64,000 nt of DNA from Paenarthrobacter sp. (GCA_031179305.1 JAPSHX010000001.1:186001-250000); one strand, 5' to 3'; shown: positions 8,786 to 17,624, numbered from the stretch's first letter. Translations and numbers: made by a program. Notes: generated by a model not told the origin, from the letters alone.

Positions 8786-9264
8786 GCAACAACCAAGGCT
8801 GGCGCATCATCGTCGGCAATGACGAAGCCGGTGTCGAGTACAAGCAGGCCCTCGTTGCCTTGCTGGAAGCAGACCCGCGTGTGGCCTCGGTGACGGACGT
8901 CGGCGTCGGTTTCAATGACTCCACCGCCTACCCGCATGTCGCCGTCGATGCCGCCCGCAAAGTCGCAGTTGGGGAAGCAGACCGGGCATTGTTGATTTGC
9001 GGTACGGGACTGGGGGTGGCCATCGCGGCCAACAAGGTCCCCGGAATCCGGGCCGTCACAGCCCACGACAGCTACTCCGTTGAACGGTCCGTGCTGAGCA
9101 ACAACGCCCAGGTCCTCACTCTCGGACAGCGGGTGATTGGCTTGGAACTGGCCAAAAAGCTCGTAGGGGAGTGGCTCGACCACCGCTTCGACCAAAGCTC
9201 ATCTTCCGCCGCCAAGGTGGACGCCATCTGCTCGTACGAGCCCGACTACACGAAGGCAGTCTGA
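8782..9264 (+). CDS. RpiB/LacAB family isomerase, probable erythrulose-4-phosphate isomerase (DerI-like)
   Basis: 160 aa. RpiB-fold isomerases interconvert aldose and ketose phosphates. [12 protein letters not shown] at the N-terminus matches the substrate loop, [10 protein letters not shown] the conserved Asp/His region, and Cys73 in LICGTGLG is the catalytic base, followed by the anion hole GVAIAANK. Within this operon the expected reaction is D-erythrulose 4-phosphate to D-erythrose 4-phosphate. It overlaps the kinase gene by four bases and is followed two bases later by the dehydrogenase gene. Ribose-5-phosphate isomerase activity is a less likely alternative given the context. Confidence 0.85.
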   Translation: MSNNQGWRIIVGNDEAGVEYKQALVALLEADPRVASVTDVGVGFNDSTAYPHVAVDAARKVAVGEADRALLICGTGLGVAIAANKVPGIRAVTAHDSYSVERSVLSNNAQVLTLGQRVIGLELAKKLVGEWLDHRFDQSSSSAAKVDAICSYEPDYTKAV

Positions 9265-9266
9265 TC

Positions 9267-10256
9267 ATGACCACTCCTGAAGCAACCGGACCCACCGCCA
9301 ACAACGCAGCCCGGAAGATCGCCGTCGTCGGCTCCGGCTACATGGGCGGCGGCATCGCCCAAGTGCTGGCGCTCGGTGGCGCGCGCGTTGCGCTTGCCGA
9401 TGTTTCCGCTGAGGTAGCGCAGAAAAACTTCGACCGCCTGCTGGTGGAATCGGACCAGTTTGTTGCCGATGGCCTGTTCCCGGCCGGTTCAACCGAAATT
9501 CTGAAACAGAACCTGTGGGCAGCCAAGGACATTGAGGAAGCTGTTGCGGACGCTGACTTCATCGAGGAGTGCGTTCCCGAGGTATTGGAAATCAAGCACC
9601 AGTCCTTGGCCCGGATCAGCGCCGCAGCCCGTCCGGATGCCGTCATCGGTTCCAACACGTCCACGATTTCCATCGCTGCCCTCGCCGAAGCCGTTACCCG
9701 TCCCGAGCGCTTCCTGGGTGTGCACTTCTCCAACCCGTCGCCGTTCATTCCCGGTGTCGAGATCATCCCCCACGCTGAGACTTCTGCCGCAACGGTGGCC
9801 GTATCCCGCGAGCTGGTCCATGCGGCCGGTAAGCAGACCGCCGTCGTCAAGGACGTCACCGGTTTCGTGCTGAACCGGCTGCAGTACGCGCTGTTCCACG
9901 AGGCAGCGCAGCTGGTGGAACAAGGAATCGCAACGGCGGACGACGTCGACACCCTCGTGCGTACGACGTTCGGCTTCCGCTTGCCTTTCTTTGGTCCGTT
10001 CGCCATCGCGGACATGGCCGGCTTGGACGTCTACAACTTCTGCTACAAGTCGCTGCAGACCGGATTCCCGGAACGCTTCGCCACGCCGAAGATCCTCTCC
10101 GACCTGGTGGAAGCGGGCAAGCTCGGCACCAAGACCGGCGCAGGCTTCCTCAACGTGCCCGCCGAGCGCACCCCGGAACTCATCGCCTACCGCAACAAGG
10201 CCTACGTGGCCATGCAGAAGCTCATTGAAGAGCTCGGCCCGGCCCCCATCAACTAA
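9267..10256 (+). CDS. 3-hydroxyacyl-CoA dehydrogenase-family NAD oxidoreductase, probably acting on a sugar acid
   Basis: 329 aa. The N-terminal Rossmann domain has GSGYMGGGIA (~residue 21) for NAD. SNTSTISI (~124), GVHFSNPSPF and PGVEIIPH (~147-162) give the His-Glu catalytic dyad. NRLQYALFHEA (~190) begins the C-terminal helical dimer domain. Single-domain members include 3-hydroxybutyryl-CoA dehydrogenase, L-gulonate 3-dehydrogenase and carnitine dehydrogenase. Placed among sugar enzymes, it more likely oxidises a hydroxy acid at C3 to a beta-keto acid that the TIM-barrel enzyme could decarboxylate. ATG 9267 immediately follows the previous stop; an in-frame extension to 9171 would overlap the isomerase gene and is rejected. 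Confidence 0.85.
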   Translation: MTTPEATGPTANNAARKIAVVGSGYMGGGIAQVLALGGARVALADVSAEVAQKNFDRLLVESDQFVADGLFPAGSTEILKQNLWAAKDIEEAVADADFIEECVPEVLEIKHQSLARISAAARPDAVIGSNTSTISIAALAEAVTRPERFLGVHFSNPSPFIPGVEIIPHAETSAATVAVSRELVHAAGKQTAVVKDVTGFVLNRLQYALFHEAAQLVEQGIATADDVDTLVRTTFGFRLPFFGPFAIADMAGLDVYNFCYKSLQTGFPERFATPKILSDLVEAGKLGTKTGAGFLNVPAERTPELIAYRNKAYVAMQKLIEELGPAPIN

Positions 10257-10275
10257 CACTTTCAGGAGAAAACAC

Positions 10276-11040
10276 ATGACTTTCCCCACTGAACGCACCG
10301 CAATCGTCACCGGCGCCGTCTCTGAACGCGGCATTGGCCGCGCTACTGTCAACTACCTGGCCGCCCAAGGCTGGAACATCGGCATCATCGATCTTGATGA
10401 CGCTGCCTGCAAGATCGCAGCTAAGGAAATCGCCGCAGAGTACGGCGTGCAGGCTCACGGTGTTGGCGCAAATGTGGCCAGTGAAGCCGAGGTCCGTGCG
10501 GCCATTGACGAACTTGAGGCCGAACTGCCGCAGATCGTCGCACTGGCCAACGTTGCCGGTGTCAGCTCGCCCGTTGGCTACCTGGAGCTCGAAGCCGCTG
10601 AGTGGGACCGCGTCCTGAACATCAACCTCAACGGCGTCCACTACGCCACCCGCCGTGTTGCCGAATCCATGGTCAAGAACCGGATAGGTCGCATCGTGAA
10701 CATCTCCTCCGTTTCCGCCCAGCGCGGCGGCGGCACGTTCTCCAAGACCCCGTACTCCGTGGCCAAAGCCGGCGTCATCGGTTTGACCCGCGCTACGGCC
10801 CGTGAACTTGGCGAGTACGACATCACCGTCAACGCCATCTCTCCCGGCCCCATCGACACCGACATCATGGGTGGAACGCTGAGCCAGGAACGCAAGGATG
10901 AACTCACCAAGGACCTTGTAGTGAACCGTGTGGGTTCCACCCGGGACATCGCCGCCGCCATCGCCTTCCTCATCAGCGAGGACTCCGGATACATCTCCGG
11001 CCAGACGCTGAATGTGGATGGCGGACTGTACATGCACTAG
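10276..11040 (+). CDS. short-chain dehydrogenase/reductase, NAD-type
   Basis: 254 aa classical SDR. TGAVSERGIGRA is the glycine-rich loop (G-x3-G-x-G) and Asp in IIDLDD ends strand 2, favouring NAD over NADP. NVAGVSSP is the NAG-like motif. Catalytic Ser lies in ISSVSA, and Tyr/Lys in YSVAK. ISPGPIDTD and ISGQTLNVDGG complete the fold. AGGAGAA lies 9 nt before ATG. In this operon it probably oxidises a polyol or aldose to the next intermediate (for example a tetritol to erythrulose, or a sugar to its lactone); the substrate is not deducible from sequence. Confidence 0.88.
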   Translation: MTFPTERTAIVTGAVSERGIGRATVNYLAAQGWNIGIIDLDDAACKIAAKEIAAEYGVQAHGVGANVASEAEVRAAIDELEAELPQIVALANVAGVSSPVGYLELEAAEWDRVLNINLNGVHYATRRVAESMVKNRIGRIVNISSVSAQRGGGTFSKTPYSVAKAGVIGLTRATARELGEYDITVNAISPGPIDTDIMGGTLSQERKDELTKDLVVNRVGSTRDIAAAIAFLISEDSGYISGQTLNVDGGLYMH

Positions 11041-11050
11041 GGCCCGCGCC

Positions 11051-11143
11051 ATGAAGACCTGGACACGAGAACGCAAGATCTACCTTGCCGTGGGCGTCCT
11101 CGCCTGCGCAGTGGGCATGGTGCTCATTTTCTTCCCGCGCTGA
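11051..11143 (+). CDS. 30-residue single-pass membrane peptide between SDR and transporter
   Basis: Ten bases after the SDR stop, an ATG opens a 30-codon frame. It has a basic start (KTWTRERK), one hydrophobic helix (IYLAVGVLACAVGMVLIFF, residues ~10-28) and a final PR. The stop is followed 45 nt later by the MFS transporter start. This is the shape and position of small subunits found beside some MFS carriers. The ribosome-binding site is poor, so it may be translated by coupling to the SDR. I infer a role in assembly or regulation of the transporter; it could also be fortuitous. Confidence 0.5.
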   Translation: MKTWTRERKIYLAVGVLACAVGMVLIFFPR

Positions 11144-11188
11144 TCGCGCTGCACTAGTCATTTTCCTGGCACTCAAAGAGGAGTTTCA

Positions 11189-12538
11189 ATGTCTGTTGCC
11201 ACCAATTCCACTAAGGAGTTGCTGGATACGCCGGTCTTGAAGTCGGCGATTTCCAAAGCCTCGCGGCGGCTCATGCCAATGCTCGTCATCCTGTACGTGG
11301 TGGCCTTCCTGGACCGCACCAACGTTGGCTTCGCTGAAGCCGCGCTGGAAGTGGATAAGGGTATTACTGCAGGTGCTTACGCGCTGGGTGCCGGTATTTT
11401 TTTCATCGGCTATGCCCTGTTCGAGATCCCCAGCAACCTGCTGCTCACCAAGTTCGGAGCGAAGGTGTGGCTGGCCCGGATCGCCATTACGTGGGGCATC
11501 GTTTCGGCGTGCTTCGCTTTTGTCCAAGGTGAGACGTCCTTCATCATCCTGCGGTTCCTGCTGGGTGTGACCGAGGCCGGCCTGTTCCCGGGCGTCATCA
11601 TGTTCCTGGCCGCGTGGTTCCCCAACAAAGTCCGAGTGAAGATGTTCGCCATCTTCTACCTGGCCCAGCCGTTCTCCCAAATGATGGGTGCGCCGCTGTC
11701 TGGCTGGCTCATCAACATCGGCGACCAGGTTCCGGGCGTAGCCGGCTGGCAGGTCATGTTCTTCGTAGAAGGCATGCTCGCCGTGGTGGCCGGTATCGCA
11801 GCTTACTTCTTCCTCATCAACAGCCCCCAAGACGCCAAGTTCCTCACCAAGGAAGAGAAACGGGCCCTGTCAGATGTCATGGCGTTGGAGGACACCGTGA
11901 AGGAAGAAACGGGGCCCCGCGGCGTTCTGGCGTCCATGCGGAACGGCCGGGTTTGGTACTTCACCGTCATCTACTTCTGCCTGCAAGTGGCGGTTTACGG
12001 TGTGACGTTCTACCTGCCCCAGCAGGTGGCGCAGCTGACCGGCCAAAAGGTGGGCATCGCCGTCGGACTCCTGGCCGCGATCCCGTGGTTCTTCGGCATC
12101 TTCGCTTGCTACTTCATCGGCAAGGCCGCCAACACTGTGGAACGCCGACGTCGTTGGGGCACGGCCTTGTTCATCTCCACGGGCCTCTGCATCTTCGGCT
12201 CGGCATGGGCAGGCGCGAACCAGATGCCGGCCGTCGGCATCATCTTCATCACCCTTGCGGTGTGCAGCTTCCTGTCGACAGGCCCTATCTGCTGGTCATA
12301 CCCGACGGCGTTCCTCACCGGAACTGCCGCGGCTGCCGGTATCGGTTTGATCAATTCCCTTGGAAACCTGGGTGGGTTCGTTGCCCCGATCCTGCGAACC
12401 ACGGTCAACCAAGTCACGGCCTCGGATACGGGAACCATGGGTGTGTACGCGCTGGGTGTGCTGCCCTTCGTGGCGGCTGTCCTGATGTTCGGCACCAAGC
12501 GCTTCAGCAATAAAGCCGACGAACTGCTGGGGAAGTAG
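11189..12538 (+). CDS. MFS transporter, anion:cation symporter (ACS) family
   Basis: 449 aa, about 12 membrane helices. LDRTNVGFAEAAL (~residue 35) is the signature after helix 1 of ACS carriers, which import sugar acids, tartrate, galactonate and related organic anions with protons. FEIPSNLLLTKFGAKVW and RFLLGVTEAGLFPG are further ACS hallmarks. GAGGAG lies about 7 nt before ATG. It is the only transporter of the operon and argues that the imported substrate is an acid rather than a neutral polyol, which supports a sugar-acid entry point. The helix count is by eye. Confidence 0.88.
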   Translation: MSVATNSTKELLDTPVLKSAISKASRRLMPMLVILYVVAFLDRTNVGFAEAALEVDKGITAGAYALGAGIFFIGYALFEIPSNLLLTKFGAKVWLARIAITWGIVSACFAFVQGETSFIILRFLLGVTEAGLFPGVIMFLAAWFPNKVRVKMFAIFYLAQPFSQMMGAPLSGWLINIGDQVPGVAGWQVMFFVEGMLAVVAGIAAYFFLINSPQDAKFLTKEEKRALSDVMALEDTVKEETGPRGVLASMRNGRVWYFTVIYFCLQVAVYGVTFYLPQQVAQLTGQKVGIAVGLLAAIPWFFGIFACYFIGKAANTVERRRRWGTALFISTGLCIFGSAWAGANQMPAVGIIFITLAVCSFLSTGPICWSYPTAFLTGTAAAAGIGLINSLGNLGGFVAPILRTTVNQVTASDTGTMGVYALGVLPFVAAVLMFGTKRFSNKADELLGK

Positions 12539-12541
12539 ACC

Positions 12542-13351
12542 GTGCAGCTGCCGGCTACTGACACCACGCCGGACACTTTGTTCGTAGGCGTCAGCACCAA
12601 GATGTACATGGGCTACGCGCAGAGCCTGGAATGGCTGGAACAGCTGGTAGCTGAAGTGGACGCCCGTCCGGCCCTCGTGGCCGGGCAGGTGGTCCCGTTC
12701 GTGATCCCGTCGTTTCCGGTGTTGCCCGAGGCGGCACGGTTGCTTGAAGGTACGCCGCTGGTCCTGGGCGCCCAAAACTGTGGTTGGTCCGACGGTCCGT
12801 GGACGGGCGAGGTTTCTCCGTCCATGTTGAGGGAACTCGGTGTCGGCCTCGTGGAGATCGGCCACGCAGAACGTCGCCGGTACTTCGCGGAGGATGAGGC
12901 GATGATTGCGCTCAAGGTGAGGGCCGCCGTCGACGCCGGAATGACGCCACTGCTGTGCTTGGGGGAGCGCGAGATTTTGGCCCCGGCGGCAGCGGCTGGC
13001 ACGGTTTACCGGCAGATCAAGGCAGCCGTTTCCGGCGACTGGTCGGTTACCTCCGAGCTGGTCATTGCCTACGAGCCTGTATGGGCGATTGGTGCTCCGG
13101 AGCCGGCTTCGGCAGAGTACGTTTCGCAGGTGGTCGGTTCCTTGCGTTCGGCGCTGGCCCAGCATGGCCTGGCCCGGCTGCCCATCATCTACGGGGGTTC
13201 GGCTAAGCCAGGTCTCCTGCCGCAGCTGAACGGGGTGTCCGGGCTCTTTCTCGGCCGTTTTGCGCACGACGCCACCAACTTCGGCAAGGTCTTGGACGAA
13301 GCCCTCGCTCTCCAACTAGGTAGCACTTCAGGCCGTTCTGAGGGCTCATAA
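12542..13351 (+). CDS. lerI: triose-phosphate-isomerase-like enzyme, probable L-erythrulose-1-phosphate isomerase
   Basis: 269 aa TIM barrel. The three catalytic residues of triose-phosphate isomerase are present: Lys20 in VSTKMY, His108 in EIGHAERR and Glu178 in AYEPVW. IYGGSAKPG is the phosphate loop. Departures from glycolytic TIM (STKMY for NWKMN, GHAERR for GHSERR) match the paralogue that converts L-erythrulose 1-phosphate to D-erythrulose 4-phosphate in tetritol and apionate pathways. GTG start 3 nt after the transporter stop. The last codons lie inside a long hairpin. The symbol is given by family and context; a true TIM is unlikely in this operon. Confidence 0.82.
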   Translation: MQLPATDTTPDTLFVGVSTKMYMGYAQSLEWLEQLVAEVDARPALVAGQVVPFVIPSFPVLPEAARLLEGTPLVLGAQNCGWSDGPWTGEVSPSMLRELGVGLVEIGHAERRRYFAEDEAMIALKVRAAVDAGMTPLLCLGEREILAPAAAAGTVYRQIKAAVSGDWSVTSELVIAYEPVWAIGAPEPASAEYVSQVVGSLRSALAQHGLARLPIIYGGSAKPGLLPQLNGVSGLFLGRFAHDATNFGKVLDEALALQLGSTSGRSEGS

Positions 13352-13375
13352 CGGCCTGAAGTGCTACCCAGTTGG
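13312..13375. terminator. very long hairpin shared by convergent genes
   Basis: Arms 13319-13337 and 13350-13368 pair over 19 bp without mismatch. After one mismatch another 6 bp pair (CCAACT with AGTTGG). The loop contains the stop codon of the isomerase gene, so the left arm is coding. It lies between two convergent genes and can serve both strands. Confidence 0.75.
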
Positions 13376-13392
13376 GTGGGGGAGGCGTGCGG

Positions 13393-16300
13393 TCACTGAC
13401 GCGCCGGGGCGACTGCCCGCTGGCAGAGGGCCACGAAGCCGCCGAGGCTCTCAAGACCTTCGGGATGCGTTGGCAGGTAGTTGGTCAGTTCGAGTGAACG
13501 CACGACGACGGCACGCCACTGACCGCGCGACACCGCCACGTTGATCCGGTTCCGGGACAGCAGGAACTCCATACCCCGCGGGACTTCTCCGGCTGCTGAC
13601 GCGGCCATGGACACGAACACGACCGGGGCTTGCTGACCTTGGAACTTGTCAACGGTACCCACCCGCACCTTACCTAGGCCGGCGCCTCGAAGATGGTGCT
13701 TGATCAGCTGGACCTGGGCGTTGTACGCGGCGACCACCAGGATGTCGGTTTCCTCGAGGGGCCGGGGGTCCGGCGATTCCGAAGGGTCGAGCCACGTCAG
13801 GCCGAGGTGGGCCTCGACCTGACGGACCACCTCCGCCGCTTCCTCAGGTGAGGACGTTGAATTACCGGTATGCGGGACGTAGACGCAGGAAATGCCGGGA
13901 GCAACACCGTCCAGGTGCCGTTCCTTGGCCGCGGGGGCTGCCTCAAGTCGGTTGTCGTAGGAAAGTTCGGACACTGCGCCGCAGAGCTCTGGATGCATGC
14001 GCCATGAGAGCGCCAAAAAGTAGCCGAGTTCGGGCGGCAACGTGTTGTACCCGTCAGAGAGCCAGCCGAGTGCTGATTCATCAACAGGTTCCGGATGCTT
14101 CCCTTGGGTTACCTGTGGAAGCTGCTGGGGATCCCCGAGCAGCAGCAGCCGCTTCGCAGCCCGGCTGACGGCCATGGTGTTTGCCAAAGAGAACTGTCCG
14201 GCTTCGTCGATGACCAAGAGATCCAGCGAGCCAGCGGGGACCGAACTGCCCACCATGGTCCAGGCTGTTCCGCCAATCAAGGCCCCGCCTGGCTTGGACA
14301 ATAGTTCTTCCACGTCGCCCTTGGCGCACTGGGTCCATGGCACGGGGTCTTCGTGTTTGACTTCCTTGGCCACCCTCACCGGGTCAACACCGGCCTTCTC
14401 CACAGCAGCGCAAAGCATGTTCTCCACCACGGCGTGTGACTGGGCTACGACGCCCACTTTCCAGCCAGCAGCGACGAGCCGGGCGATGACATGTGATCCG
14501 ACGTACGTTTTGCCGCTGCCCGGAGGTCCCTGCACGGCCAGGTAGGAGTTGTCCAAGTCATCGACTGCGGTTGTGATCGCATCAACGTAGCCGTCAGCTC
14601 CGGCCGCGACGGCTGGAAGAGCGGGCAGTGTACGAAGCTTCGGAGGCTGCCTCCGCACCAGATCCAAGGAACAGTCCCGAGGCCACGACGGCAAGGAAGC
14701 ACTGAGCTTTGTGGCCAACGCCGCGAGTGCAGCCCGCTGGCCGTTGGTGGCAATGGGCGGATCCGGGGTAAGCGCCATGGGCAGTTGACTGAACGCCGTG
14801 GAGTCCTTGCGAAGGCCCTCGGAGATGGTGACTGTTTCGAAGTCCTCGTCGTCCCCAACCTCGGTGACCAGGGTTCCGTTCCAGCCTGCACGGCCAAGCG
14901 CGGCAGATTCTTTCGCCTGGAGCGAGTCCGGCAACGGAGGGCCGTACATGCGGAAGTATTTCTTTCCCGGTTCCAGCCCCGCGCCGTCACCGGACCGGCC
15001 ATAGAGTTTCACGAGCCGCGCAGGGTTGCTCCGAGGTGTCGGTTTTGCCCAGTCCTGCAGCAGTTCGGCGTGGTCGACAATGAAGAGGTCGCGCTCGTCA
15101 GGCCACTGGGAGCTTGGCTTTTCCAAACGGTCGAAGTGTCCCCACCAGTGCTGTTTGTCCTCGCGCCGGTGATACCCGACTCCCGCAGCGACAATGCCAA
15201 TAGCGCGCGACTCGGGAGTGGCCCTCTCGTCCTCGGGCAGCCCGGCGACGTAGTCGAATAATGCTTTCTCTTCCGGCGCCGCCTCGTACTGATCCGGTTC
15301 GGTCTTCTCTGACTCGGCATCTGCCGGGGGCGCGTCGTCCGTTCCATCCCCTGGCGCGATGGAACGCTCCGCAGCACGGGCAAGCAACCAGTTGCGCAGT
15401 TCCAGCGTCGATAGGCAGTCGTATTCGTTGTAGTCCCGGATGCCTTCCAGGATCACGGCTGCTTCATCACGATTTCCCGCGTCCCTGGCCATGCAGTAGT
15501 CCGCGTAGGCAACAACGGAGGCGCCGGCGTCGGTCACGTCACCCGAGCGCAGGTGTTGGCCCATGTAGAGAGGCTCGAGCTTCTTGATGCTGTAAGAGTT
15601 CTCTGAGATACGGATGCTGTGCCGGACGGTGTCGTAGAGGTCCACCAGAACACCTTGGCGCAGGAGGTCGTCGACGGCGGTTTCGCCCACCACGTGCGTC
15701 AAGGACAGGTTGCGCAGCGCCGTCTTCTCGTACGCCGCGTAGTGGTAGATGTGCATGCCCGGATACTGTGCCCGCCGCTTGGCTACGTACTCGAGGAAGT
15801 CCACAAACGCTTTGCCCTCTTCAGCCCGTGAGTGCGCCCAGAAGGGCCTGAACACCGGCTCGGCACCGGGTTCTACAGGGTTCTCGATAACCCCGAACAG
15901 GTACTCCAATCCCCACTTTTCGGTGACAGGGTCCTGCCACAGGGGATCGCCTTCGAAATCGAAGAAGATGTCACCCGGATCCGGTGCGGGTAGCCTGCCC
16001 AGCGTGTGGTCCGGCAGGACGTTGTAACTGATGGCTTTGGCTTCACCGGACTTGTCCGTGTACTGGACCGTGCCATCCGGCTTACCTGTTCCGGTCTGCA
16101 GCCGCGCCTGCTCACGGAGCCGCAGCAGCGCGGGATCACCCGCTTCGGGCAGGGCTGCCAATTCATCAATGGTGGTAACGCCGGCCTCGATCAGTTTCTT
16201 GCGCCGGCTGACCCGCATGCCCGCCACCATGAGGAGATCCCGATGAAGTTGGACTTGCTCAGCGCAGTAGTCGCAGCGGCCACAAGCGGAGTAGCGGGAG

Positions 16301-16980
16301 TCACCCCATTCCACGGGGCCGTCCTCTGAAACATGCGACTCGGTCATGCCAAGGAAACGTTCCCGGCGCTCCCTAAAGACGGGGAGGATCTGTGCCAGGG
16401 GGTGGTCGCTGTGGACACGGTTGCCGAGCACCAGGGTGACCGTGGGGTCCGGTGTGATCCCTGCCTGAATGAGTTGATCCCCATAAGCTGCCAACTGCAG
16501 GAGGGCTGTGACTTTGGCGTGCCGTGCCAGCTTGGTGTCGAAGACGGCGTACTGCCCGCCGGGGCGCCTTACCAGGAAGTCGGATCGGCCATGGAACTGG
16601 CCATCGAAGAAGGCGGCTTGGAAGACGACGTCCGCTCCGGAGCGCAAGGCGTCGATGGATTCCACATGCTTGGCCGTAAGGGCGGCGCGGTCCATCGCTG
16701 AGGCGGGGACGACGTCGTAAACGCCTTTTCCGGTGGCCGCGTCCCATGCCCCGAACTCAGCCACGAACTCATCCAGGACCCGGTGCTCGTGGACGTCGCC
16801 CAGTTTGGCTGTGCGCTCCAACATGGCGTCAGTTGCGAAGTCCCGTTTAGGCGTGCGGCCCAGTTTTTCGTCGAGTTTCCGGAGTAACTGGTACTCGCAG
16901 GTGGCGGCGATAACGAGGTCGCTGGCCGAGAACACCAAGTCCTGCCGGGCGCCCGCGATCTGAGGATCGAGAAAGAACAC
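13393..16980 (-). CDS. TM0106-type RecB-like nuclease fused to superfamily 1 helicase
   Basis: 1195 aa. The N-terminal PD-(D/E)XK nuclease has Asp134 in GRSDFLV and FDTK (Asp148, Lys150). Cys28 together with CGRCDYC near residue 240 could form the four-Cys iron-sulfur site seen in Cas4/AddB-like nucleases. A TM0106-type RNase-H-like region follows (DIFFDFEGDP, ~350). The C-terminal DNA2/UPF1-like helicase has Walker A GPPGSGKT (~822), VIDEAGQFS (~925), GDPQQLPQV and late motifs VGTVDKFQGQQ and VAVSRGQWR. Probable role: DNA end-processing or repair. GTG start with AGGTGGG upstream. It is long but typical for actinobacterial versions; the exact pathway is unknown. Confidence 0.9.
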   Translation of the reverse strand: MFFLDPQIAGARQDLVFSASDLVIAATCEYQLLRKLDEKLGRTPKRDFATDAMLERTAKLGDVHEHRVLDEFVAEFGAWDAATGKGVYDVVPASAMDRAALTAKHVESIDALRSGADVVFQAAFFDGQFHGRSDFLVRRPGGQYAVFDTKLARHAKVTALLQLAAYGDQLIQAGITPDPTVTLVLGNRVHSDHPLAQILPVFRERRERFLGMTESHVSEDGPVEWGDSRYSACGRCDYCAEQVQLHRDLLMVAGMRVSRRKKLIEAGVTTIDELAALPEAGDPALLRLREQARLQTGTGKPDGTVQYTDKSGEAKAISYNVLPDHTLGRLPAPDPGDIFFDFEGDPLWQDPVTEKWGLEYLFGVIENPVEPGAEPVFRPFWAHSRAEEGKAFVDFLEYVAKRRAQYPGMHIYHYAAYEKTALRNLSLTHVVGETAVDDLLRQGVLVDLYDTVRHSIRISENSYSIKKLEPLYMGQHLRSGDVTDAGASVVAYADYCMARDAGNRDEAAVILEGIRDYNEYDCLSTLELRNWLLARAAERSIAPGDGTDDAPPADAESEKTEPDQYEAAPEEKALFDYVAGLPEDERATPESRAIGIVAAGVGYHRREDKQHWWGHFDRLEKPSSQWPDERDLFIVDHAELLQDWAKPTPRSNPARLVKLYGRSGDGAGLEPGKKYFRMYGPPLPDSLQAKESAALGRAGWNGTLVTEVGDDEDFETVTISEGLRKDSTAFSQLPMALTPDPPIATNGQRAALAALATKLSASLPSWPRDCSLDLVRRQPPKLRTLPALPAVAAGADGYVDAITTAVDDLDNSYLAVQGPPGSGKTYVGSHVIARLVAAGWKVGVVAQSHAVVENMLCAAVEKAGVDPVRVAKEVKHEDPVPWTQCAKGDVEELLSKPGGALIGGTAWTMVGSSVPAGSLDLLVIDEAGQFSLANTMAVSRAAKRLLLLGDPQQLPQVTQGKHPEPVDESALGWLSDGYNTLPPELGYFLALSWRMHPELCGAVSELSYDNRLEAAPAAKERHLDGVAPGISCVYVPHTGNSTSSPEEAAEVVRQVEAHLGLTWLDPSESPDPRPLEETDILVVAAYNAQVQLIKHHLRGAGLGKVRVGTVDKFQGQQAPVVFVSMAASAAGEVPRGMEFLLSRNRINVAVSRGQWRAVVVRSLELTNYLPTHPEGLESLGGFVALCQRAVAPARQ

Positions 16981-17078
16981 CGCGACCCACCTGCCTTTCC
17001 ATGCCGTGATTAAACCCTTGCAGCCAAGCTATCAGCGGGCCCTGACAATATAGGGCGCAGCCACTTTAGACTGCACGC

Positions 17079-17531
17079 ATGACTGAATCAGCCCCCACCC
17101 CGGATCCCGCATTCGAAGCCGCCTACCAAGCCGCGCAAAAGAGCCTCAGCGAGGGCGGCATCCCCATCGGAGCCGCCTTGGCCCGTGGTGGGAAAGTCAT
17201 TGCCAGCGGGCACAACGAACGGGTCCAGCACGGCGACCCGATCGCGCACGGCGAGATGTCCGCCCTGAGGGCCGCCGGGCGCCAGAAGAGCTACCGCGAC
17301 ACCACGCTCTACACCACCTTGGCGCCTTGCGCGATGTGCACGGGAACCATCATCCAGTTCAAAATCCCCCGGGTGGTGGTAGGCGAGGCCGAAACGTTCC
17401 CCGGTGAATTCGACCTCCTGCGTTCACGAGGCGTGGAGGTCGTGGTGCTGGACGACTCCCGGTGCGTGGATATGATGCGCGCGTTCCAAGAGGAGCACCC
17501 GGAACTCTGGGCAGAGGACATCGCGGAATAA
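17079..17531 (+). CDS. zinc-dependent nucleobase deaminase, yeast cytosine-deaminase-like
   Basis: 150 aa of the cytidine-deaminase fold. The zinc site is HGEMSALRAAG (His/Glu, ~67) and PCAMC (two Cys, ~92). The segment VVVGEAETFPGEFDLLRSRG followed by VVVLDDSRCVDMM resembles the small fungal-type cytosine deaminase rather than TadA, because the C-terminus is arranged around bulky residues over a base-sized pocket. Likely role: cytosine (or guanine/creatinine-type base) deamination in salvage. It stands alone, upstream of a strong terminator. Another nucleoside deaminase specificity is possible. Confidence 0.8.
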   Translation: MTESAPTPDPAFEAAYQAAQKSLSEGGIPIGAALARGGKVIASGHNERVQHGDPIAHGEMSALRAAGRQKSYRDTTLYTTLAPCAMCTGTIIQFKIPRVVVGEAETFPGEFDLLRSRGVEVVVLDDSRCVDMMRAFQEEHPELWAEDIAE

Positions 17532-17564
17532 CCACCTCAGCAGAAACCGCAACAGATGAGGGAA

Positions 17565-17598
17565 CGACGGCGGCACCAAGGGCGGGGTGCCGCCGTCG
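17565..17598. terminator. hairpin between deaminase and metallopeptidase genes
   Basis: A perfect 13-bp stem (CGACGGCGGCACC and its complement) with an 8-nt loop, placed between convergent stop codons, so it may act in both directions. The stem has the CGACGGCGGC core seen in two other hairpins of this window. Confidence 0.7.
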
Positions 17599-17624
17599 CC
17601 GGCTGCTGGGGAGCCATTTACCAC

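Noticed and set aside
7678..9195. 505-residue open frame opposite the kinase and isomerase genes
   Set aside because: Ser/Ala-rich low-complexity antisense frame with no domain; it is the shadow of the well-supported kinase gene.
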